Assembly: GCF_027257875.1 (NCBI RefSeq)
Contig: NZ_JAPVQY010000015.1
Coordinates: forward strand, 1 to 64,000
DNA: 64,000 nt
Direction of reading: 5' to 3'
From: Burkholderia sp. IMCC1007
GTDB taxonomy: Bacteria > Pseudomonadota > Gammaproteobacteria > Burkholderiales > Burkholderiaceae
In this document: positions 45,356 through 54,240 of the stretch, piece after piece
Position numbering within the stretch: position 1 is the first letter of the stretch
Layout of the letters: the number at the start of each line of letters is the position of its first letter
The notes under the pieces: model-generated
Seen by the model: the letters and a program-made list of their open reading frames with translations, nothing else
Database searches by the model: none
Told to the model about the DNA's origin: nothing
Position numbers and translations under genes: made by a program

Positions 45356-46732
45356 TCATTCGAGATCGCGTACGCGGTCGATCGCCTGCTCGAGCCGCTC
45401 GACGGCCATCACGTTCAGCCCTTCGATCGGCTGCTTCGGGGCATTCGCCTTCGGAATCAGCGCGGCCGTGAAGCCGAGCTTCGCGGCTTCGCGCAGCCGC
45501 TCCTGCCCGCGCGGCGACGGCCGGATCTCGCCCGCCAGCCCCACTTCGCCGAACACGATCAGCCCTTTCGGCAGCGCCTTGTTGCGCATCGACGAGTGAA
45601 TCGCGAGCAGCACTGCGAGGTCGGCAGCCGGCTCGGTGATCTTCACGCCGCCCACCGCGTTCAGGAACACGTCCTGGTCGAAGGCCGCGATGCCCGCGTG
45701 CCGGTGCAGCACCGCGAGCAGCATCGCGAGCCGGTTCTGCTCGAGGCCGACCGCGAGCCGGCGCGGGTTCGGCACGTGCGCGGTATCGACGAGCGCCTGG
45801 ATTTCGACGAGCAGCGGGCGCGTGCCTTCCTGCGTGACGAGCACGCACGAACCGGGCACGACCTGCTCGTGCTGCGACAGGAACAGCGCGGACGGGTTCG
45901 CGACACCGCGCAGCCCGCGCTCGGTCATCGCGAACACGCCGAGCTCGTTGACCGCGCCGAAGCGGTTCTTGAACGCGCGCACGAGCCGGAACGACGAATG
46001 CGTGTCGCCCTCGAAGTACAGCACCGTGTCGACGATGTGCTCGAGCACGCGCGGGCCTGCGAGGTTGCCCTCCTTCGTCACGTGCCCGACCATGATGATC
46101 GCGGTGCCCGACTGCTTCGCGATGCGCGTGAGCTGCGCCGCGCATTCGCGCACCTGCGCGACCGAACCGGGCGCCGACGTCAGCGCTTCCGAATAGACGG
46201 TCTGGATCGAGTCGATCACGGCGACATCGGGCCGCTCGGCATCGATTGCCGCCTGGATCTTCTCGAGCTGGATCTCGGCGAGCAGCTTCAGCTCGTCCGC
46301 CGGCGCGCCGCCGTCGAGCAGCGCGAGCCGTTGCGCGCGCAACGCGATCTGCGCGGCCGATTCCTCGCCACTGATATAGAGTGCGCGCCGCTCGCTCGCG
46401 ATGTCCGCGAGCGACTGCAGCAGCAGCGTCGATTTGCCGATGCCCGGATCGCCGCCGATCAGCACGACGCCGCCTGGAACCAGCCCGCCGCCGAGCACGC
46501 GATCGAATTCACCGATCCCCGTCGAGAAGCGCGGCACGTCGGCCGCCTCGATGTCGACGAGACGCTGCACGGGCGCCCGCTTCGCGAGCGACTGAAAGCG
46601 ATGGGCCGCCGGCGACTCGGCAACCGATTCGACGAGGGTGTTCCAGGCCTGGCACGACGGGCATTGCCCCTGCCACTTCGGCGTTTGTCCGCCGCATTCG
46701 CTGCAGACGTAGACGGTTTTCTGTTTGGCCAC
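45356..46732 (-). CDS. radA: DNA repair protein RadA
   Basis: RecA-like branch-migration helicase of 458 residues. It has an N-terminal zinc finger (CSECGGQTPKWQGQCPSC), Walker A GDPGIGKST, the diagnostic RadA motif KNRFGAVNELGVF (about residue 258) and a C-terminal Lon-protease-like domain (VFLNAVGGVKITEPAADLAV). The start is a GTG at 46732 (AKQKTVYVCSECGG follows), because the zinc finger must be near the N-terminus. It lies 11 bases after the alr stop, so the two are co-transcribed. Confidence 0.96.
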   Translation of the reverse strand: MAKQKTVYVCSECGGQTPKWQGQCPSCQAWNTLVESVAESPAAHRFQSLAKRAPVQRLVDIEAADVPRFSTGIGEFDRVLGGGLVPGGVVLIGGDPGIGKSTLLLQSLADIASERRALYISGEESAAQIALRAQRLALLDGGAPADELKLLAEIQLEKIQAAIDAERPDVAVIDSIQTVYSEALTSAPGSVAQVRECAAQLTRIAKQSGTAIIMVGHVTKEGNLAGPRVLEHIVDTVLYFEGDTHSSFRLVRAFKNRFGAVNELGVFAMTERGLRGVANPSALFLSQHEQVVPGSCVLVTQEGTRPLLVEIQALVDTAHVPNPRRLAVGLEQNRLAMLLAVLHRHAGIAAFDQDVFLNAVGGVKITEPAADLAVLLAIHSSMRNKALPKGLIVFGEVGLAGEIRPSPRGQERLREAAKLGFTAALIPKANAPKQPIEGLNVMAVERLEQAIDRVRDLE

Positions 46733-46743
46733 GCGCGACGCCC

Positions 46744-47814
46744 TTATTCCGCGCGTACCGGTACGCGGGCGGCGACCGCGCACATCAGTTCATAGCCGAT
46801 GGTGCCGCAATGGCGCGCGACGTCGTCGATCGGCAGCGCGTCGCCCCACAGCTCGACCCGCGCGCCGACGCCGGCCTGCGGGCACGGCGTCAGGTCGACG
46901 GTGATCATGTCCATCGACACGCGGCCGACGATCCGCGTGCGGATGCCGTCGACGATCACCGGCGTGCCCTCGGGCGCGACGCGCGGATAGCCGTCCGCGT
47001 AGCCGCACGCGACGACGCCGATGCGCATCGGCGTTTGCGCGGAAAACGTCGAGCCATAGCCGATCGCCTGGCCCTTCGCGATCGTCTGCACGGCGATCAG
47101 CTCGGACTGGAGCGTCATCGCGGGCTTGAGCCCCGTGTCGGCGATATCGGCCGACCGCCCCGACGGCGACGCGCCGTACAGCACGATCCCCGGGCGCACC
47201 CAGTCGAAATGCGTATCCGGATGCCACAGCACGGCGGCCGAATTCGCGAGGCTGCGCGCGCCGGCAATGCTGAGCGCGCCGCGCTCGAACGTCGCGAGCT
47301 GCTCGGCCACGCCGCGCTCGTTGTCGGCATCCGAAAAATGGGTCATCAACGTGATCTGGCCGATGCCCGGGCACGCACGCGCGCGTTCCCACGCGGCACG
47401 GTATTTTTCCGGCGTGTAACCGAGCCGGTTCATCCCGCTGTTCATCTTGAGCTGCACGTTGACGGGCTTCGACAGCCGCGCCGTCTCCAGCATCCGCATC
47501 TGCTCGTCGTTGTGGACGGTCGTGGTCAGGCTGTAGCGGTCGATCACGTCGATGTCGGTCGAGCGGAAGAACCCTTCGAGCAGCAGGATCGGGCCGGCCC
47601 AGCCGAGCTCGCGCAGCTTCACGGCCTCGTCGAGATCGAGCAGGCCGAAGCCGTCGGTGCCGCGCAGGCCGGGAAACACGCGTGCGAGACCGTGGCCGTA
47701 CGCGTTGGCCTTGACGACCGCCCAGACCTTGGACGGGCCGGCAAATCGGCGGACGACGGAGAGATTGTTCGCGAGAGCGGCGGTATGGATGGTGGCGGAG
47801 ATCGGGCGCGGCAT
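46744..47814 (-). CDS. alr: Alanine racemase
   Basis: PLP enzyme that makes D-alanine for peptidoglycan. The 356-residue product has the PLP lysine motif [13 protein letters not shown] (about residues 29-41) in the N-terminal TIM barrel. The C-terminal domain has the catalytic Tyr in [19 protein letters not shown] and [13 protein letters not shown]. It is complete and starts [14 protein letters not shown]. Whether it is the biosynthetic (alr) or catabolic (dadX) isozyme cannot be told here. No dadA is nearby, which favours the biosynthetic form. Confidence 0.95.
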   Translation of the reverse strand: MPRPISATIHTAALANNLSVVRRFAGPSKVWAVVKANAYGHGLARVFPGLRGTDGFGLLDLDEAVKLRELGWAGPILLLEGFFRSTDIDVIDRYSLTTTVHNDEQMRMLETARLSKPVNVQLKMNSGMNRLGYTPEKYRAAWERARACPGIGQITLMTHFSDADNERGVAEQLATFERGALSIAGARSLANSAAVLWHPDTHFDWVRPGIVLYGASPSGRSADIADTGLKPAMTLQSELIAVQTIAKGQAIGYGSTFSAQTPMRIGVVACGYADGYPRVAPEGTPVIVDGIRTRIVGRVSMDMITVDLTPCPQAGVGARVELWGDALPIDDVARHCGTIGYELMCAVAARVPVRAE

Positions 47815-48032
47815 GGGAAATTTACGTAAAGACGCTTGCGAATCATCAGCTTACCGCGCCTTTTGAGCACCGAAGCCGACAATTTGCGGAACGATCGGGG
47901 AATCTTGCTAGTCCGAATTGCCGTATTTTCGTGTTATAAAGCCGTGCGCACAACCCATTTCGAACGGAATAAGCCGATCGCATACCAGGCGGCCTACGCG
48001 GCCCTGCCGCAGCGACGAAAGCATCGCATCAG

Positions 48033-49340
48033 ATGAAAAAAGGTTTTTACACCATCATGGCCGCGCAGTTTTTCTCGTCGTTGGCCGACAATGCGCTTCT
48101 CATCGCCGCCATCGCCCTGCTGAAAGACTTACACGCCCCCAACTGGATGACACCGCTGCTCAAGCTGTTCTTCGTGTTGTCCTATGTGGTACTGGCGGCC
48201 TATGTCGGTGCGTTCGCCGATTCCCGCCCGAAGGGCCGCGTGATGTTCATCACCAACACGATCAAGGTGGTCGGCTGCCTGATCATGCTGTTCGGCGCGC
48301 ATCCGCTGATCGCGTATGGCATCGTCGGGTTCGGCGCCGCGGCCTACTCGCCCGCGAAATACGGGATCCTGACCGAGCTGCTGCCGGCCGACCGGCTCGT
48401 CGCCGCGAATGGCTGGATCGAAGGCACGACCGTCAGCTCGATCATTCTCGGCACCGTGCTCGGCGGCGCGCTGATCAGCCCGCACATCGCGTCGCACGTG
48501 ATCGCGCACACGCCCGCCTGGATCGGCACGCCCGCCGAAGCGGCGATGGCGATCATCATGGCGATCTACGTGGTCGCCGCGATCTTCAACCTGCGGATTC
48601 CCGACACCGGCGCGCGCTACCCGAAGCAGGAGCGCGGCCCGGTCAAGCTCCTCACCGATTTCGCCGACTGCTTCATGGTGCTCTGGCGCGACAAGCTCGG
48701 CCAGATCTCGCTCGCCGTCACGACGCTGTTCTGGGGCGCGGGCGCGACGCTGCAGTTCATCGTGCTGAAGTGGGCCGAAGTATCGCTCAACATGTCGCTG
48801 TCCGAAGGCGCGATCCTGCAGGCCGTGGTGGCGGTCGGCGTCGCGGGCGGCGCCATCGCGGCCGCCGCGCGCATCCCGCTGAAGAAGTCGCTCAGCGTGC
48901 TGCCCGTCGGCATCATCATGGGCATCGCCGTCATGCTGATGGCGTTCTATACGCGCCACCTGTTCCCGTCGAACTGGGCACTGCACCTCGGCCATCTGCG
49001 GCTGCCGGTGTACCTGATCGTCGCGTACCTGTTCCTGATCGCCGTCGGCGCGCTGTCCGGCTATTTCGTGGTTCCGATGAACGCGCTGCTGCAGCATCGC
49101 GGCCATGTGCTGCTGTCGGCCGGCCACTCGATCGCGGTCCAGAACTTCAACGAGAACCTGTCGGTGCTCGTGATGCTGTGCCTGTACGCGGTGCTGGTCT
49201 GGCTCGACGTGCCGGTCGGTGTCGTGATCGTGCTGTTCGGCACGTTCGTGTGCCTGACGATGTGGCTCGTGATGCGCCGCCACCAGGCGAACCAGCGTCA
49301 GTTCGATTCGGTCGCGCTGATCGGCGAATCGCGGCACTGA
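48033..49340 (+). CDS. lplT: Lysophospholipid transporter LplT
   Basis: MFS-type inner-membrane flippase, 435 residues with about 12 hydrophobic helices. It starts [20 protein letters not shown], the hallmark LplT N-terminus, and has the conserved [28 protein letters not shown] segment as separate motifs around residues 108-134. It returns lysophospholipids to the cytoplasm for reacylation. In enterobacteria the acyltransferase Aas is adjacent or fused; here there is no aas neighbour. It is divergent from alr across a 218-base gap. Confidence 0.93.
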   Translation: MKKGFYTIMAAQFFSSLADNALLIAAIALLKDLHAPNWMTPLLKLFFVLSYVVLAAYVGAFADSRPKGRVMFITNTIKVVGCLIMLFGAHPLIAYGIVGFGAAAYSPAKYGILTELLPADRLVAANGWIEGTTVSSIILGTVLGGALISPHIASHVIAHTPAWIGTPAEAAMAIIMAIYVVAAIFNLRIPDTGARYPKQERGPVKLLTDFADCFMVLWRDKLGQISLAVTTLFWGAGATLQFIVLKWAEVSLNMSLSEGAILQAVVAVGVAGGAIAAAARIPLKKSLSVLPVGIIMGIAVMLMAFYTRHLFPSNWALHLGHLRLPVYLIVAYLFLIAVGALSGYFVVPMNALLQHRGHVLLSAGHSIAVQNFNENLSVLVMLCLYAVLVWLDVPVGVVIVLFGTFVCLTMWLVMRRHQANQRQFDSVALIGESRH

Positions 49341-49366
49341 CGCTACACTTCCCGTTTCCGTCCGTC

Positions 49367-49390
49367 GGCGCCGGTCCTCGAACCGGCGCC
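49367..49390 (+). promoter_or_regulatory. thiD: Perfect hairpin just upstream of the thiD start codon
   Basis: GGCGCCGGT, loop cctcga, ACCGGCGCC, ending eight bases before the thiD ATG. It occupies the place where a Shine-Dalgarno would be, and none is visible. It may terminate lplT transcripts (TTGCC follows, no T-run) or limit thiD translation. Confidence 0.5.
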
Positions 49391-49398
49391 TTGCCATC

Positions 49399-50208
49399 AT
49401 GACGCACCCGATACCCAACGTCCTGACGATCGCCGGCTCCGACTCCGGCGGCGGCGCAGGCATCCAGGCCGACCTGAAGACGTTTTCCGCGCTCGGCGCG
49501 TACGGCGCGAGCGCGATCACCGCGCTGACCGCGCAGAACACGCGCGGCGTGACCGGCGTCCACGTGCCGGACGCGTCGTTCGTCACCGCGCAACTCGACG
49601 CCGTGTTCGACGACATCCGCATCGACGCGGTCAAGATCGGCATGCTCGCGAACGCGGCGATCGTGGATGCGGTCGCCGATGCGCTGCGGCGTTACGCCCC
49701 GCGCTTCGTCGTGCTCGACACGGTGATGATCTCGAAGAGTTCGCACGCGCTGCTCGCGCCCGATGCGGTCGACGCGTTGCGCGACGTGCTGCTGCCGCTT
49801 GCGACCGTCGTCACGCCGAACCTGCCCGAAGCAGCGGCACTGCTCGGCGATGCGCCGGCAACGACGGAAGACGACATGGTCCGGCAAGGCCGCGCGCTGC
49901 TGAAGACCGGTGCGCGCGCCGTGCTGATGAAGGGCGGTCACCTGCCGGATGCAGCCGCGAGCCCCGACTGGCTCGTCGATGCGGCGCATGTCGTGCGGCT
50001 CGACGGCACACGCGTGCCGGTCAGCAACACGCACGGCACGGGCTGCACGCTGTCGTCGGCGATCGCGGCACTGCTGCCGCAGCAGCCCGATCTCGACAGC
50101 GCGGTACGCGAAGCGAAGGCCTATCTCACCGGCGCGATCGCCGCGAGCGGCCAGCTCGACGTCGGCCACGGCGTCGGCCCCGTCCATCACTTCCATCGCT
50201 GGTGGTAA
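49399..50208 (+). CDS. thiD: Hydroxymethylpyrimidine/phosphomethylpyrimidine kinase
   Basis: Ribokinase-fold enzyme that makes HMP-PP for thiamin synthesis. The 269-residue product starts [20 protein letters not shown] (HMP-binding), with [20 protein letters not shown], the [10 protein letters not shown] region and the anion-hole [15 protein letters not shown] near the C-terminus (catalytic Cys). Other thi genes are not in the window, and no TPP riboswitch is recognisable upstream. It is convergent with the DUF1853 gene, with only 18 bases between them. Confidence 0.95.
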   Translation: MTHPIPNVLTIAGSDSGGGAGIQADLKTFSALGAYGASAITALTAQNTRGVTGVHVPDASFVTAQLDAVFDDIRIDAVKIGMLANAAIVDAVADALRRYAPRFVVLDTVMISKSSHALLAPDAVDALRDVLLPLATVVTPNLPEAAALLGDAPATTEDDMVRQGRALLKTGARAVLMKGGHLPDAAASPDWLVDAAHVVRLDGTRVPVSNTHGTGCTLSSAIAALLPQQPDLDSAVREAKAYLTGAIAASGQLDVGHGVGPVHHFHRWW

Positions 50209-50226
50209 GCGCCGCGTGACGCGGCG

Positions 50227-51186
50227 TCAGTCGTCTTCTGCCGCGAATGCCTGCGCGCGTGCGGGCCAGTCGTCCGGCACGATGAAGCCGCGCGATATTT
50301 CGCGCCATGCACCGTCGCCGTCCGGTCGATGAACGCCGATCAGCGCGGGGGCCTGGCGTGCCGTCAGCACCGGCGGCAGCGTGAGCGCCTTCGACAGCGG
50401 CTCGGGCGCGGCGTCGGCCGCACCATACCGCGGCGCAAGCCATGCAAGTCGCGCCAGTACGTTCCATCCCACGCCGTCCGGTTGCGCGGCCGCCCAGGCC
50501 GGCCACTGCGCATGCGTGAGCCAGAAGCCGCGACAATGATCCGCCGCGATTTCCGCGGACACCGGCGGCAGCGGCGCTCCATGCGGATAGAACAACCATC
50601 CCTTGACGAACATCTGCGCATCGGACGGCGCGCCGTAGCCGAGCAGCGCAAATCCGTGGCGAGCGCTCAACCTCAGCTGATGGTCGAGCAGCCGGCTGCG
50701 CTTGCGGTCGAGGCGGTCGACGAGATTCGGGCCGACGAAATCCGCGAGCGATGCGTCGCCGCGCACCGGCGCGCACAGATAGCACTTCACCGCGAGTTCC
50801 CAGTGCAGGCGCTGCCCGGCCACCGCGTCGACGAGGAAGTCGACTTCGCCGAGCGTCTTGCCGTTGCTGCGCAGCGGCAGGTTGGCGGCGACGAGCCGCA
50901 GCGACGGCCCGTGCGTGAGGAAATATTCGAGCAGGCATTCGGCATAGCGGCCGAGCCGCACGGGACGCAACACGTCGAGCGCCCGGTGCAACGGCTCGGG
51001 CGCGGCGTCGAGCGCGACGAGCCACGCTTCGACGGCCACCCGTTCGACCGCATCGGACCACGGATGCGCGAGCGGCGCGCCGGGCGCCGCGGTAAGCAGG
51101 CTCGGGCTCGCGAGGAGCCAGCCCAGGTCGCGAACCGCGACATCGCGCAGCGTATCGACGAACGCGAACGCCGCGCCGGTCGTCAT
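50227..51186 (-). CDS. DUF1853 family protein, possible PD-(D/E)XK-like nuclease fold
   Basis: The 319-residue cytoplasmic protein has no established function. A conserved-looking core reads LGRYAECLLEYFL, then GKTLGEVDFLV (Glu114, Asp116) and HWELAVKCYLC (Glu130, Lys134). Acidic residues followed by a Glu and Lys on one strand resemble the PD-(D/E)XK nuclease core, and I recall DUF1853 being placed near that clan, though the Glu-Lys spacing (ExxxK) is not canonical. Its ATG overlaps the uracil-DNA glycosylase stop (ATGA), making it the last gene of tsaB-rimI-udg-DUF1853. A DNA repair role is inference from that coupling. Confidence 0.85.
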   Translation of the reverse strand: MTTGAAFAFVDTLRDVAVRDLGWLLASPSLLTAAPGAPLAHPWSDAVERVAVEAWLVALDAAPEPLHRALDVLRPVRLGRYAECLLEYFLTHGPSLRLVAANLPLRSNGKTLGEVDFLVDAVAGQRLHWELAVKCYLCAPVRGDASLADFVGPNLVDRLDRKRSRLLDHQLRLSARHGFALLGYGAPSDAQMFVKGWLFYPHGAPLPPVSAEIAADHCRGFWLTHAQWPAWAAAQPDGVGWNVLARLAWLAPRYGAADAAPEPLSKALTLPPVLTARQAPALIGVHRPDGDGAWREISRGFIVPDDWPARAQAFAAEDD

Positions 51187-52214
51187 GGTGCCGGCGGCTC
51201 GTTCGCGTCGGCGCTGCCTGCACGCCGGAACGTGTCGCGGGCGAGGCACAGGTCGGCCCACGCCTTCGACTTGTCCTGCAGGCTGCGCAGCAGATAGGCG
51301 GGGTGGTAGGTGACGACCACCGGCACGCCCTCGTACTGGTGCACGCGCCCGCGCAGCGACGCGATGCTCGCGTCCGTCTTCAGCAGCGTCTGTGCGGCGA
51401 AACGCCCGAGCGCGACGATCAATTTCGGCTTCACGAGCGCGACCTGGCGCTGCAGGTACGGCTCGCAACGCGCGACCTCGTCGGGTTCCGGATTGCGGTT
51501 GCCGGGCGGCCGGCACTTGATCACGTTCGCGATGTAGACGTTCTCGTCGCGCTTGAGCGACAGCGACTGCAGCATGTTGTCGAGCAGCTTGCCGGCCTGG
51601 CCGACGAACGGCTCGCCCTGCCTGTCCTCGTGCTCGCCCGGCGCTTCGCCGACCAGCATCCAGTCCGCGTCGCGATCGCCAACGCCGAACACGGTGTTGG
51701 TGCGTTTCTCGCACAGACGGCAGCTCGTGCAATCGGCCACGCGCGCGGCAAGCGTATCCCAGTCGAGCGCCGCAATCGGCGTGGCGGCGGGACGCGCGTC
51801 GGCAGCCGGCAGCGGGTCGCCCGGCGGCGCGGCGTCGAACCATGCGAAATCGTCTTCGGTGATCGGCGGCATGTCGTCCGCGGCGGCAGCCGGCATGCGC
51901 TGCACGGGAGCACCGCCTTCGTCGAGCGCCGCGCGGGCAGCATTGCCCGCGCCATCGGCCGGCACCGCATCGCGCGCAGGCCCGCCAACCGGCGGCACAT
52001 CGTCGCGTACGCGTTCACGGGCTGCCGGGACCTGCGCGTCGCGCGCCTGCTTAACCACCGGCTGCGGCACTTGCGCGACGGTTGCAGCCGCAACGGCAGA
52101 CGGCTCGTCCGCCGCAGCGGGCGCTTCGATCGCTTCGGTCGCCGCGCGTTGCCCGCGCCGCACCCAGCGCTGCGCGAGCCCCATTTCCTCGAGCGCTGCT
52201 TCAGCCCACGCCAT
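51183..52214 (-). CDS. Uracil-DNA glycosylase, family 4 (Fe-S type)
   Basis: Excises uracil from DNA. The 343-residue product has a catalytic domain in the last ~195 residues: the iron-sulfur cysteines in DCTSCRLCEKRT (Cys162, 165 and/or 168) plus KCRPPGNRNP and RCEPYL, the active-site motif VGEAPGEHEDRQGEPFVG and the C-terminal motif VTYHPAYLLR. The first ~150 residues are an Ala/Pro-rich, probably disordered extension preceded by a short amphipathic segment MAWAEAALEEMGLAQRWVRR. I use the ATG at 52214 (GGGGA six bases upstream), which overlaps the end of rimI. It is coupled downstream to the DUF1853 gene. Confidence 0.92.
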   Translation of the reverse strand: MAWAEAALEEMGLAQRWVRRGQRAATEAIEAPAAADEPSAVAAATVAQVPQPVVKQARDAQVPAARERVRDDVPPVGGPARDAVPADGAGNAARAALDEGGAPVQRMPAAAADDMPPITEDDFAWFDAAPPGDPLPAADARPAATPIAALDWDTLAARVADCTSCRLCEKRTNTVFGVGDRDADWMLVGEAPGEHEDRQGEPFVGQAGKLLDNMLQSLSLKRDENVYIANVIKCRPPGNRNPEPDEVARCEPYLQRQVALVKPKLIVALGRFAAQTLLKTDASIASLRGRVHQYEGVPVVVTYHPAYLLRSLQDKSKAWADLCLARDTFRRAGSADANEPPAP

Positions 52215-52701
52215 GCGCGTCCCCTTCATCCTTGTTCAGCGTCAGACGCATCACGATCGCATCCTCCCGGCTGCGATGCCGCGCCGGATAGTAGTTCTTG
52301 CGCCGGCCGATCGTGACGAAACCGAAGCGCTCGTACAGATGGACCGCGCGCTGATTGGACGGTCGCACCTCGAGCAGCACGCCGTCGAGCCCTTCCGCAC
52401 GCGAAACGCGCACGGCCTCACGCAGCAGCGCGAGACCCGCGCCAGAGCGCTGGGCGGCCGGCGCGACGCACAGGTTCAGCAGGTGCATTTCGTCGATCAC
52501 CGGCATCAGCACGCAGTAGCCGACGAGCGCGCCGGTCACGTGCCGCAGGCACACGCCGAAGTAGCCGTTGCGCAGCGAATCCTCGAAGTTGCCGCGGCTC
52601 CACGGGAATTCGTACGCGACCTGCTCGATCGCGACGACCTCGTCGAGATCCGTATCGGTCATCGGCGACAGATAGCGGTCGCTCAGCAGTACGCCAGTCA
52701 T
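52201..52701 (-). CDS. rimI: Ribosomal protein S18 alanine N-acetyltransferase
   Basis: GNAT acetyltransferase of 166 residues with the acetyl-CoA loop (LCVAPAAQRSGAGLALL, QRSGAG as motif A) and the RimI-type LEVRPSNQRAVHLYERFGF. It starts MTGVLLSDRYLSPMTDTDLD. Overlaps: its ATG overlaps the tsaB stop by four bases, and its 3' end overlaps the start of the glycosylase gene. The tsaB-rimI pairing is widespread in bacteria and supports RimI over other GNATs. Confidence 0.93.
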   Translation of the reverse strand: MTGVLLSDRYLSPMTDTDLDEVVAIEQVAYEFPWSRGNFEDSLRNGYFGVCLRHVTGALVGYCVLMPVIDEMHLLNLCVAPAAQRSGAGLALLREAVRVSRAEGLDGVLLEVRPSNQRAVHLYERFGFVTIGRRKNYYPARHRSREDAIVMRLTLNKDEGDAHGVG

Positions 52702-53456
52702 CCTTTCGCTCCGCCCGCTTGCGCGGCACGCGCCGCGAGCCGCTCCGCGGTGGTCTGCGCGACCTTGTCGCGCACGTATTCGGGCGCGGCCTGGTCGGCC
52801 GGCACCGCGCGGCCGGCGCGAAACGCCCGCAGCGCGGCATGCGCGACCGCCAGCGCATGCGGCAGCGCTTCGCCGTCGATCACGGCCGCGCGCGCCGCGG
52901 CCGGCAACTGCGCGCCGAATGCAGCCGCCGCGTTGCCCGCTAGCGTAAACGGCGCGTCGGGTACGCCGACGGCGCCCGGCGCATCGAGCGAAGCCGGATG
53001 CAGCGTGCGCCAGTCGCCCGTGCCGTCGTCCCACACGAAGTCGGCCCAGTACGCTTCGTCCATTCGCGCGTCGAGCGCGGCGAGCACGCGCGTCGTGCCG
53101 GGCGCACGCAGCCGCGCGTGCTCGGCGCACGCGAGCAGCGTGCCGACCGGCACGACCGGCAGCCCGCGCCCGAACGCGAGACCCTGCGTGATGCCGGTCG
53201 CGGTGCGTAATCCGGTAAACGAGCCGGGGCCCGCGCCGAACGCGATCGCATCGCAGTCGGCGAGCGTCAGGCCCGATTCGGCGAAAAGCGCCTGGATCGC
53301 CGGCAGCACGCGCGTGCTCGACACGGCGCCCGTCAGCTCGTGGCGGGCCCAGGTTTGCGGGGTGGAAACGGCGTCATCGGCGTGAGCCGAGCGCAGCAGC
53401 GCGACCGAGCAGTATTCGGTCGACGTATCGATGGCGAGGAGCACTGTTTGCGTCAT
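52698..53456 (-). CDS. tsaB: tRNA threonylcarbamoyladenosine biosynthesis protein TsaB
   Basis: Partner of TsaD in forming t6A37 of ANN-decoding tRNAs. The 252-residue ASKHA-fold product starts MTQTVLLAIDTSTEYCSVAL and carries FGAGPGSFTGLRTATGITQGL, the region for TsaD heterodimer formation. The C-terminal half is divergent, as normal for TsaB. A second ATG nine bases upstream (53465) is possible. It is the first gene of the tsaB-rimI-udg-DUF1853 operon. Confidence 0.95.
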   Translation of the reverse strand: MTQTVLLAIDTSTEYCSVALLRSAHADDAVSTPQTWARHELTGAVSSTRVLPAIQALFAESGLTLADCDAIAFGAGPGSFTGLRTATGITQGLAFGRGLPVVPVGTLLACAEHARLRAPGTTRVLAALDARMDEAYWADFVWDDGTGDWRTLHPASLDAPGAVGVPDAPFTLAGNAAAAFGAQLPAAARAAVIDGEALPHALAVAHAALRAFRAGRAVPADQAAPEYVRDKVAQTTAERLAARAAQAGGAKG

Positions 53457-53613
53457 GGCCGACATTGTAATGCGGCGCCCCGCTCCCACGGGCGATCGGG
53501 CCTGATTCCGCCCGCTGCGCGCGCGCCGCCAGCGGTTTGGAAGGATCGCTCGACCCCGCGCCGCGCGTCGCTTGTTAAGATCGCCCGACTCGAAACCCTT
53601 ACGGAGACACCCG

Positions 53614-53883
53614 ATGAGCGACCTCACCGCCCGCTTCGACCAGGCGCAGATCGACGTCAAGCAACTGACCGAGCGTCCGGGCAACCTGACCCTGCTGCGC
53701 CTGTACGCGCTCTTCAAGCAGGCCACCGACGGCGATGCGCACGGCGACAAGCCGGGCTTCACCGATATCGTCGGCAAGTACAAGTACGATGCGTGGGACG
53801 CGCTGAAAGGCACGTCGCAGGACGCGGCGAAGCAGCAGTACATCGACCTCGTCGAATCGCTGAAGAACGGCACGGCGTCCTGA
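53614..53883 (+). CDS. Acyl-CoA-binding protein
   Basis: The 89-residue ACBP is a four-helix bundle that sequesters long-chain acyl-CoA in the cytoplasm. Family residues visible: RPGNLTLLRLYALFKQATDGD, KPGFTDIVGKYKYDAWDALK (the conserved KYDAW motif with acyl-CoA-contacting Lys and Tyr) and a helical C-terminus. SD GGAG lies before the ATG. ACBPs are uncommon in bacteria but regular in Burkholderia. It precedes the helicase, separated by 357 bases with their own promoter. Confidence 0.95.
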   Translation: MSDLTARFDQAQIDVKQLTERPGNLTLLRLYALFKQATDGDAHGDKPGFTDIVGKYKYDAWDALKGTSQDAAKQQYIDLVESLKNGTAS

Positions 53884-53942
53884 TTACTCCGCCCCACCCG
53901 CAATAGGCAATCAAATCAGTGGCGCAGCGCAGCAATATTCTC

Positions 53943-53948
53943 TATAAT
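53943..53948 (+). promoter_or_regulatory. Consensus -10 element (TATAAT) upstream of the helicase gene
   Basis: A perfect TATAAT about 290 bases before the helicase ATG, with only a weak -35 region (around 53920). It suggests transcription of a long leader. Confidence 0.5.
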
Positions 53949-53954
53949 GCGGCC

Positions 53955-54240
53955 TGCGTCACTTCCCGCGCTCGGCTCGTAAGCCGTTCCGGCCCGACGC
54001 CTCGTAGCGTTAAGCTCCAATCCGGTTTAGAACCTGTCCCCTCCTGCTTCGACCCTCGCGGTCGTCAACTAGGCTGGCGGCCTCGCTCCAGAAGCGCGCC
54101 GCACCCAAAACAGCTTCTAATGCCTCATCCGCCGAAGGTTCGGCGGATTGCACCCGTTTCCCGATTTGCTCGCTGAATCCGACGACTTGGGTATGCGCGA
54201 TTGGCGCCGACGTTTCACCCACTGTGTTTCAAGGATTGTT
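53955..54240 (+). other. rhlE: Long untranslated leader of the RhlE-type helicase gene
   Basis: About 285 bases from the predicted transcription start to the helicase ATG without a plausible gene. It includes an 8-10 bp perfect hairpin, ATCCGCCGAA/TTCGGCGGAT (54127-54148). The SD AAGGA precedes ATG 54241. DEAD-box helicase genes in many bacteria have long cold-responsive leaders. A regulatory RNA role is inferred. Confidence 0.5.

Noticed and set aside
49341..49398. TPP riboswitch upstream of thiD
   Set aside because: The spacer is only 58 bases and lacks the THI-box consensus; only a simple hairpin is present.
53884..54240. tRNA or small protein gene in the gap before the helicase
   Set aside because: No cloverleaf, CCA context or conserved T-arm; the short frames lack ribosome sites. 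Read as a leader.
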